11,417 bases of DNA. Source: Thermocrinis sp. (lineage in GTDB: Bacteria > Aquificota > Aquificia > Aquificales > Aquificaceae). The notes under the pieces were generated by a model. It saw nothing but the letters and a program-made list of their open reading frames with translations. It had not been told where the DNA came from and did not search any database. A program made the position numbers and the translations under genes. Below are positions 6,009 to 11,417 of the stretch, piece after piece; the first letter of the stretch is position 1, and each line of letters starts with the position of its first letter. Location of the stretch: NCBI GenBank assembly GCA_022759285.1, contig JAEMPM010000019.1, forward strand, positions 1 through 11,417, in the 5' to 3' direction.

Positions 6009-7315
6009 GGTACCCCCACTCCGTAGTACTCAAATCCAAGCCCTCTAACCACCTCGGGTTCGTATATGTTTCTGCCGTCTATTATTATGGGAAGTTCCAT
6101 GAGCTCCTTTACTCTTCTTAGGTCTGCCCTTTGAAACTCCTCCCATTCGGTAAAGATGAGTAGTGCGCTGGCACCTTCCACCGCAGAGTACATATCTGGT
6201 GCATAATCTAAGTCCTTACCGGGAGGATACAGTTTTTTAAAGTTCTCCATAGCTTTCGGGTCGTAGAGTTTTAGGCGGGCACCTTCCTTCAAAAGCATGG
6301 ACACCAGTCTTAGGGAGGGAGCCTCCCTTATATCGTCAGTGTTTGGCTTAAAGGATAGTCCCCAAACCGCCAAGGTTTTATCCTTCACACTCCAGAGCAC
6401 GGATTTGACCTTTTCCACAAACTGTACAGCCCTCCTCTGGTTGATCTTATCTACTTCCTCCAAAAGGGAAAAATCCACGCCATGATCTTTAGCCATCTTT
6501 ATAAAAGCCTTTATATCCTTTGGAAAACAACTGCCGCCCCAACCTATACCCGCCCTGAGGAACTCCCTGCCGATCCTTTTGTCATACCCCATTCCTTCCG
6601 CCACGAGCCTAATATCTGCACCAACCTTCTCACACAGGTCTGCCACCATGTTTATGTAAGAGATCTTCATTGCCAAGAAGGAATTGGACGCATGCTTTAT
6701 AAGCTCGGAGGTGGCAGGGTCTGTAAAGATAATAGGGCATTTAAAGTCTTTGTAAAGCTCCTCCATTATCCGGCGCGCCCTTTCATTTTCCACGCCTATT
6801 ACTATTCTGTCGGGTTCCAAAAAGTCTCTTACTGCACTGCCTTCTCTCAAAAACTCCGGGTTTGATGCCACATCAAACTCTAAAGTCTTTCCTCTCCTTT
6901 TCAAATACCGCTCCACGGTCCTTTTTATGAGCTTATGAGTATTGACGGGAACAGTAGATTTTTCCACCAAAAGCTTGTAGCCTTCCATAAGTTTGGCGGT
7001 TTCTCTCGCTACTTCCTCCACCTGAGAAAGGTCCGCGGAGCCATCGGGCCTTTGAGGAGTACCCACGCATATAAAGATCACATCCGAAAAATCGATACCC
7101 TCCTTTAGGTCTGTGGTAAAAAAGAGCCTTCCCAACCTTAGGTTTTCCTTTAGCATTTCCTCTAAGCCCGGTTCATAGAAGGGTACCTTTCCTTCTTTCA
7201 AGGTATGCACTTTCTCGGGCAGTTTTTCCACCACCATAACCTCGTTGCCAAGGTGGGCAAAGCACACTGCAGTGGTAAGCCCCACATACCCTGCCCCTAT
7301 TACCGTCAGCCTCAT
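6005..7315 (-). CDS. UDP-glucose 6-dehydrogenase
   Basis: A 436-residue enzyme of the UDP-glucose/GDP-mannose dehydrogenase family, most likely oxidising UDP-glucose to UDP-glucuronate with two NAD+, for cell-surface polysaccharide. The NAD-binding Rossmann motif is GAGYVG (7-12). FICVGTP (81-87), SNPEFLREG (151-159) with the active-site Glu, SELIKHASN (203-211) with the conserved Lys, and GWGGSCFPKD (258-267) with the catalytic Cys263 follow. The C-terminal UDP-sugar domain has FKPNTDDIREAPS. All catalytic residues are present. GDP-mannose or UDP-N-acetylhexosamine as substrate cannot be excluded by sequence alone. A strong AGGAGGT (7321-7327) overlaps the stop codon of the upstream cysteine-synthase-like gene, so the two are probably translationally coupled. 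The 3' end overlaps flgI tail to tail. Confidence 0.93.
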   Translation of the reverse strand: MRLTVIGAGYVGLTTAVCFAHLGNEVMVVEKLPEKVHTLKEGKVPFYEPGLEEMLKENLRLGRLFFTTDLKEGIDFSDVIFICVGTPQRPDGSADLSQVEEVARETAKLMEGYKLLVEKSTVPVNTHKLIKRTVERYLKRRGKTLEFDVASNPEFLREGSAVRDFLEPDRIVIGVENERARRIMEELYKDFKCPIIFTDPATSELIKHASNSFLAMKISYINMVADLCEKVGADIRLVAEGMGYDKRIGREFLRAGIGWGGSCFPKDIKAFIKMAKDHGVDFSLLEEVDKINQRRAVQFVEKVKSVLWSVKDKTLAVWGLSFKPNTDDIREAPSLRLVSMLLKEGARLKLYDPKAMENFKKLYPPGKDLDYAPDMYSAVEGASALLIFTEWEEFQRADLRRVKELMELPIIIDGRNIYEPEVVRGLGFEYYGVGVP

Positions 7316-7320
7316 AGTAC

Positions 7321-7327
7321 ACCTCCT
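7321..7327 (-). promoter_or_regulatory. Strong Shine-Dalgarno of the dehydrogenase gene overlapping the upstream stop
   Basis: AGGAGGT on the minus strand lies five bases before the ATG at 7313-7315 and covers part of the TAG stop (7326-7328) of the preceding gene. A ribosome finishing the upstream gene would stand on this site, which fits coupled translation. Confidence 0.7.
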
Positions 7328-8273
7328 AAAGATTGTTAAAGGGTGCAGTGCTCAGATATTTACTACCCCCATCGGGAAAGATAACCACAATAACACCTTC
7401 TTCCAACTCTTTAGCAAGCTTCAACGCCGCCACCAGAGCGGCACCGGAGGATTGCCCCACAAAGAGGGCTTCTTGCATGGCTAACCTTTTGGTCATCTCG
7501 TAGGCAGGTTCTGTTTCCACAAAGATTGTTCTGTCCAAAAAGCTCTCGTCAAAGATGCCGGGCTTTATAGAGCTCTCTATGTGCTTTAGCCCCTCTATGC
7601 CATGAAAGGGATAGGCAGGTTGGACTCCTACCACCTGAATATCTGGGTTGAAGACCTTTAGTCTTCTTCCCGTGCCCATTATGGTTCCACCGGTCCCTAT
7701 GCCAGCTACCAAGTGGGTGATCCGACCGTTGGTTTGATGCCACAGCTCTATACCCGTAGAATAAAAGTGTGCTTTCCAATTGGCAGGATTGTTGTATTGG
7801 TCTAAATACACGTACTTTTCTGGGTTCTTTTCCACCAGTTTCCTAACAAACATTATGGCACCATCCGTTCCCTCCAAAGGGTCCGTCAGATATACCTTGG
7901 CACCGTATGCTTTTATGATCTTCTTTCTTTCTTCACTAACATTGGCTGGCATTGCCAATTCAACGGGTACCCCAAAAGCAGCACCTACCATAGCCAAGGC
8001 TATGCCCGTATTCCCTGAAGTGGCATCTATGACCACCTTACCTTCCTTTATAAGCCCCTTTTCCATAGCGTCCAAGAACATAGAAAGGGCTGGTCTATCT
8101 TTTACAGAGCCTCCCGGGTTAAAGCCCTCAAGCTTGGCGTAGATTTCTACCTTGGGAGAGATATCCTTGGGAATAACGTTTTTGAGCCTAACCAATGGTG
8201 TATTGCCTATTAAGTTTAGGATGGAGTTTCTTGCCTTCCTGTAAGGTTCATCGTGCTGTCCTAAAACCCACAT
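7326..8273 (-). CDS. Cysteine synthase family protein (CysK/CysM type)
   Basis: A 315-residue fold-type II PLP enzyme of the cysteine synthase family, which makes cysteine from an activated serine and sulfide in the cytoplasm. LIGNTPLVRL (21-30) opens the domain. NPGGSVKDRPA (52-62) carries the PLP-binding Lys58. TSGNTG (85-90) is the substrate loop. GTGGT (193-197) is the phosphate-binding loop. GQSSGAA (273-279) and DGGSKYLST (301-309) end it. The HGIEGLKHIESSIKPGIFDE stretch (224-243) resembles CysM-like members, some of which use O-phosphoserine or other donors rather than O-acetylserine, so the donor is open. There is no CBS domain. The ATG follows the nuoN stop without a gap (TAAATG) and has no Shine-Dalgarno, so translation probably depends on reinitiation after nuoN. 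Confidence 0.9.
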   Translation of the reverse strand: MWVLGQHDEPYRKARNSILNLIGNTPLVRLKNVIPKDISPKVEIYAKLEGFNPGGSVKDRPALSMFLDAMEKGLIKEGKVVIDATSGNTGIALAMVGAAFGVPVELAMPANVSEERKKIIKAYGAKVYLTDPLEGTDGAIMFVRKLVEKNPEKYVYLDQYNNPANWKAHFYSTGIELWHQTNGRITHLVAGIGTGGTIMGTGRRLKVFNPDIQVVGVQPAYPFHGIEGLKHIESSIKPGIFDESFLDRTIFVETEPAYEMTKRLAMQEALFVGQSSGAALVAALKLAKELEEGVIVVIFPDGGSKYLSTAPFNNL

Positions 8274-9656
8274 TTAGAGCTTTATGTAAGTATAAAGCAG
8301 TTGAGGGAAAAGCCCAAGCAAAAGAATAGATATCAAGCAAACAAGCAGTGTAAAAGACTCGCCCGCAGAAAGGTAACTACCCCTGAACCTTGCCTCTCCT
8401 TCCTCTAAGAACATAACACTTATAAGTTTTAGGTAATACCCGGCGGAGATTATGCTTGCCACTACAAAGGCAAAGGCTAAAAGCCAAAGCTCAGCTTTTA
8501 CAAGTCCCATAAACATGCCGAGCTTTCCTACAAACAGAGCCATGGGCGGGATACCAATGAAGGCAAGCAAAAAGATAGAGAGTGCTACACCAAGGATAGG
8601 GTTTTCTCTGCCCAAACCCCTGTATTCTAAAAGATGATGACTAAAGCCTTCCTGTTTTTCAAAGGCAGAAAGCACCACAAAGGAACCAAGTACTGCAAAA
8701 ACATACACACCAAGGTAAAAGAGCAGGGCCCTTTGTAAAATTTGGTCCGAAAAGCTCGCACCCAAGAGGAAGTATCCTGCGTGAGCAATGGAGGAGTAAG
8801 CAAGGAGCCTTTTGACGGATCTTTGGGCGTAGGCGGTAAAGTTAGCATAGAACATAGACAGCAAAGAAAGTACAGCCACCAAAACAAGCCAGAGTTTAAA
8901 TTGGGAGAATAGAAGGGTGAGCTTGATCAGAAGCATATAGACGGCCAGCTTGGGCGCGGTGGCAATGTATCCTACCAAAGGAGTAGGTGCACCATCGTAA
9001 GCGTCTGGCGTCCAAAAGTGAAAGGGAACTGCAGAAACCTTAAGGGCTAAGGCAGACAAAAAGAAGAGAATAAACAGAGAAAACAGAGTATTTTGATTTG
9101 CATAATGCGCCAAAAAGAAGCTTCCCGTTGCACCGTAGTAAAAGACCGAGCCCATTCCAAAGAGGGCAGTTCCCACCGAACCCATCAAAAGGTACTTAAA
9201 GGCAGACTCCTTTGAGTTGTAATCTCCCCTCAAAAGGGAAATTAGTATGTATATGCTAATGGAAGAGAGTTCCACAGAAACAAAGAGGGTAAGAAGGTTG
9301 TTTGATGACATAAAAAAGGAAAGCCCAAGGGTAGAAAGGAGCACCAGATAGGGAATCTCTCCGTAGGGAGAGTTTTTCTTTAAAAAGTAGTCGTAGAGGG
9401 CAAACAAGGACAGTGAGCTGAGAATATACAAAAGCCCCTTTCCAAAAAGCTCAGAGGGACCAACTGCAAAAGTATCAAAAAAGGTCTTTGCGGGAACTTC
9501 TACAAAAAAAAGAGAGATAAAGGCAAAGATGGGTACAAAGCCAGCCAGGATGTTAAGGAACCTAAAGTATTTCTTGTCCAAAAGCAGGTCTAAGAAAAAC
9601 AGCAGGAGAATGCCAATAGAAAGAACAAGCTCCGGCAAAATGGCATTCCAGTTCAT
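8274..9656 (-). CDS. nuoN: NADH-quinone oxidoreductase subunit N
   Basis: A 460-residue polytopic inner-membrane protein, one of the three antiporter-like proton-pumping subunits of respiratory complex I. About 14 hydrophobic helices are visible. The expected charged residues are present: the TM5 glutamate in FVSVELSSISIYI (E129), the broken-helix lysine in LALKVSAVPFHFWTPDAYDGAPT (K206), and the Lys in TAPKLAVY (K236). AYSSIAHAGYFLLGA is also typical. I choose the ATG at 9654-9656, not the TTG twelve bases upstream, because GGAGG (9662-9666) is spaced five bases from it and the protein then starts MNWNAILPELVLS like its relatives. It begins one base after the nuoM stop and ends directly against the cysteine-synthase-like gene. 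Confidence 0.96.
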   Translation of the reverse strand: MNWNAILPELVLSIGILLLFFLDLLLDKKYFRFLNILAGFVPIFAFISLFFVEVPAKTFFDTFAVGPSELFGKGLLYILSSLSLFALYDYFLKKNSPYGEIPYLVLLSTLGLSFFMSSNNLLTLFVSVELSSISIYILISLLRGDYNSKESAFKYLLMGSVGTALFGMGSVFYYGATGSFFLAHYANQNTLFSLFILFFLSALALKVSAVPFHFWTPDAYDGAPTPLVGYIATAPKLAVYMLLIKLTLLFSQFKLWLVLVAVLSLLSMFYANFTAYAQRSVKRLLAYSSIAHAGYFLLGASFSDQILQRALLFYLGVYVFAVLGSFVVLSAFEKQEGFSHHLLEYRGLGRENPILGVALSIFLLAFIGIPPMALFVGKLGMFMGLVKAELWLLAFAFVVASIISAGYYLKLISVMFLEEGEARFRGSYLSAGESFTLLVCLISILLLGLFPQLLYTYIKL

Positions 9657-9657
9657 A

Positions 9658-11133
9658 TCAACCTCCAAAGACCATCCTTGTAGTATGCTCCATCAACTTA
9701 ACAAAAGGCAAAGGATAAATTCCAAGTAGCACAGAGGACGCAAGGACAAGTACGAAGGCGATCCAGTGATGAAGCTCCAGGTCTTTAAGATGGCTCCACT
9801 TTTCTCTCCTGTAATCGGATATGGTTTCCTCCTCCAGCATAACTCTCTTATACATGTAAAGAAAGTATGCAGCACCGAGAACCATTCCCGAACCTGCTAT
9901 AAAAGCCCAAACAGGGTAGTTTTTATAGGTACCAAGAAGGATGAGAAACTCCGCCACAAAGCCCGCAAGACCCGGAAATCCTATACCCACAAGACCGCTC
10001 AGCATGAACACGATAGCCAAGTTTGGAATGTATCTGGCTAGTCCTCCCAGGTCATCCATGTGGTAGGAGTGAATGCGGTCGTAAATAAAGCCCGCGGACA
10101 TAAACAGGGCAGCAGAAGATAGCCCGTGGGCTACCATCATGTATATGGCGCCATTTAGGGCGTTCCAATTGGAGGCAAAGGTAGCTAAGGTAACCAGACC
10201 CATGTGGCTTATGGAAGAATACGCAATAAGCCTCTTTATGTGGGTCTGGGCTATCGCCATCATTGCAGCATATATTATGGCAACCACACTGAGGAAGAAT
10301 ATCAAGGGCACATAATATTTACTCGCCTCTGGAAACATAGGGAGGGAATACCTAACAAAGCCGTAAGTTCCCATCTTTAGGAGTACCGCTGCCAAGATCA
10401 CAGACCCTGCAGTGGGAGCTTCCACGTGGGCATCGGGAAGCCATGTATGGAAGGGCCACATGGGCACCTTTACCGCAAAACCAAGTCCAAAGAGTAGAAA
10501 AGCTACAAGCTGTAGCCACAATGGATACTGAATATTCTTCAGGAAGAAGTAATCAAAGCTAATACTTCCTGAAACTATGTAGCCATAAATCACCACTGAC
10601 GCTATACCCAAAAGCAAGAATATGCTACCAAAGAATGTATAAACAAAGAACTTGTTTGCCGCATAAACCTTTCTTTCGTGTCCCCAAAAACCTATGATGA
10701 AGTACATTGGGATAAGCATAAATTCCCAAAAGAGATAAAAGAGGAAGAGGTCCAACGCAGAGAAAATACCAAGACAAGCGGTTTCCAGCAGCAAAAAGAG
10801 GGCATGGTATAAATTGGGCCTGTCCTCAACCTTCACAGACCAAACAAAGGCAACCACAAACATAAGGGCGGTAAGCAAAAATAGCGCCATACCCATACCA
10901 TCAAGCCCCAGACTGAAGGATATACCAAGGGGCTGTATCCAAGGCAATTTGATGGTATGCTGAAAAGAAGGATTGTTCCAGTCAAAGTTAAGTCCAAGAT
11001 AGACAGCAATAAAAAACACAACAACGGAGGTAGCTATGGATATAACCTTTGAAAAGGCACTATTTCGGACAATCGCCACCAAAAGGGCAGAAATCAAAGG
11101 CAGAAAGATTGCTACCATCAAAAGAACACCCAT
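9658..11133 (-). CDS. nuoM: NADH-quinone oxidoreductase subunit M
   Basis: A 491-residue polytopic inner-membrane protein, the second antiporter-like subunit of complex I, with about 14 transmembrane segments. The proton-path residues are in place: E137 in FYLFWEFMLIPMYF (TM5), K222 in GFAVKVPMWPFHTWLPDAHVEAPT, and K253 in AAVLLKMGTYGF, matching E144, K234 and K265 of E. coli NuoM. LIAYSSISHMGLV is also characteristic. Two adjacent ATGs (11134-11136 and 11131-11133) could start it. I take the second because GGGAGG (11140-11145) lies six bases from it, against three for the first. Either way the start overlaps the nuoL stop (by 1 or 4 bp) and only one Met changes. Part of the nuoL-nuoM-nuoN run. 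Confidence 0.96.
   Translation of the reverse strand: MGVLLMVAIFLPLISALLVAIVRNSAFSKVISIATSVVVFFIAVYLGLNFDWNNPSFQHTIKLPWIQPLGISFSLGLDGMGMALFLLTALMFVVAFVWSVKVEDRPNLYHALFLLLETACLGIFSALDLFLFYLFWEFMLIPMYFIIGFWGHERKVYAANKFFVYTFFGSIFLLLGIASVVIYGYIVSGSISFDYFFLKNIQYPLWLQLVAFLLFGLGFAVKVPMWPFHTWLPDAHVEAPTAGSVILAAVLLKMGTYGFVRYSLPMFPEASKYYVPLIFFLSVVAIIYAAMMAIAQTHIKRLIAYSSISHMGLVTLATFASNWNALNGAIYMMVAHGLSSAALFMSAGFIYDRIHSYHMDDLGGLARYIPNLAIVFMLSGLVGIGFPGLAGFVAEFLILLGTYKNYPVWAFIAGSGMVLGAAYFLYMYKRVMLEEETISDYRREKWSHLKDLELHHWIAFVLVLASSVLLGIYPLPFVKLMEHTTRMVFGG
9662..9666 (-). promoter_or_regulatory. Shine-Dalgarno site deciding the nuoN start
   Basis: GGAGG on the minus strand, five bases before the ATG at 9654-9656 and inside the last codons of nuoM. 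It overlaps the alternative TTG codon at 9666-9668, which rules that TTG out as the likely start. Confidence 0.7.
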
Positions 11134-11417
11134 CATCTACCTCCCAAAAAAGTTATCAAAACGAGAAGACTAAAGCCCACCAAAAGAAAGAGAATGTACA
11201 AATTCACCCTTCCCTGCTGAAGTCTCTTAAAAAGACTACCAAGGGCAGAGGACACCACATAAGAACCATTAACAATCCCGTCTATAAACTGTCTTTCAAA
11301 GGTAGTATAGAGCACCTTGGAGTATAGCATATACCCTCCCGCCAGTATTTTATGGTACAACCTTTCTGTAAAGAACTGTTCTTTGAAGGTTGTATGAATA
11401 GGCTTTAGAGACTGATA
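11133..11417 (-). CDS. nuoL: NADH-quinone oxidoreductase subunit L, C-terminal part
   Basis: An open frame enters from the right edge and ends at TGA 11133-11135, giving the last 94 residues. It starts YQSLKPIHTTFKEQFFTERL and includes FERQFIDGIVNGSYVVSSAL and LFKRLQQGRVNLYILFLLVG followed by a hydrophobic end. The FIDGIVNG and LQ-x-GRVNLY segments match the C-terminal extension of NuoL, the third antiporter-like complex I subunit, where the long lateral helix leads to a final transmembrane helix. The position directly before nuoM fits the usual nuoL-M-N order. The proton-path residues lie outside the window, so integrity of the whole gene cannot be judged. The stop overlaps the nuoM start. 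Confidence 0.9.
   Translation of the reverse strand, partial: YQSLKPIHTTFKEQFFTERLYHKILAGGYMLYSKVLYTTFERQFIDGIVNGSYVVSSALGSLFKRLQQGRVNLYILFLLVGFSLLVLITFLGGR

Noticed and set aside
6482..6865. 127-codon plus-strand frame inside the UDP-glucose dehydrogenase gene
   Set aside because: Antisense to a well-conserved catalytic region; composition is rich in His, Tyr, Cys and Pro, as expected for a shadow frame.
9657..9668. Start of nuoN at TTG 9668
   Set aside because: The TTG lies within the ribosome binding site GGAGG used by the ATG at 9656, and the shorter protein matches the usual NuoN N-terminus.
1..11417. CRISPR array, tRNA, rRNA, or defence island
   Set aside because: No regularly spaced repeats, no tRNA or rRNA signatures, and almost every base from 227 onward belongs to a recognised housekeeping gene.

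Overview
The window looks like a compact chromosomal stretch from a thermophilic, chemolithotrophic bacterium of the family Aquificaceae (Hydrogenobacter/Thermocrinis/Aquifex group). This rests on a short 580-residue DNA polymerase I with proofreading and polymerase domains but no 5' nuclease, which is the Aquificales form, on Lys/Glu-rich proteins, and on very tight packing with overlapping genes. Flagellar L-ring and P-ring genes show a flagellated cell with an outer membrane. The genus is an inference from protein character, not from a database match.

Layout from left to right. (1) Positions 1-226 hold a small minus-strand reading frame that resembles the start of an IS200/IS605-type TnpB protein and stops after 47 codons. 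A near-consensus promoter lies directly in front of it. (2) Positions 227-2033, minus strand: seryl-tRNA synthetase (serS), followed with an 11-bp overlap by a flavin-reductase-like FMN-binding protein. (3) Positions 2083-6008, plus strand: a four-gene run of a GNAT acetyltransferase resembling short-form N-acetylglutamate synthase, polA, flgH and flgI. Every junction overlaps (17 bp, 4 bp, 40 bp). serS and the acetyltransferase diverge from a 49-bp gap. (4) Positions 6005-11417, minus strand: the C-terminal end of nuoL, then nuoM, nuoN, a cysteine-synthase-like PLP enzyme and a UDP-glucose 6-dehydrogenase (ugd-type). Junctions are 1-4 bp overlap, 1-bp gap, 0-bp gap and a 10-bp gap, which suggests one transcript. 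flgI and ugd converge and share a 4-bp TTAA that supplies both stop codons.

Functionally, the nuoLMN segment encodes the three antiporter-like proton-pumping membrane subunits of respiratory complex I. The downstream enzymes make cysteine and UDP-glucuronate, and appear to be carried by the same operon rather than linked mechanistically. The plus-strand run mixes arginine biosynthesis, DNA repair/replication and flagellar ring assembly, a mixed operon of the kind expected in Aquificales.

Most of the window is ordinary housekeeping sequence. The least ordinary items are the truncated TnpB-like frame with a promoter that would give a leaderless transcript, the 17-nt palindrome inside it, the virus-related type of PolA, and the terminator-free convergent junction. 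I see no CRISPR array, rRNA, tRNA or complete mobile element, and no clearly new system.
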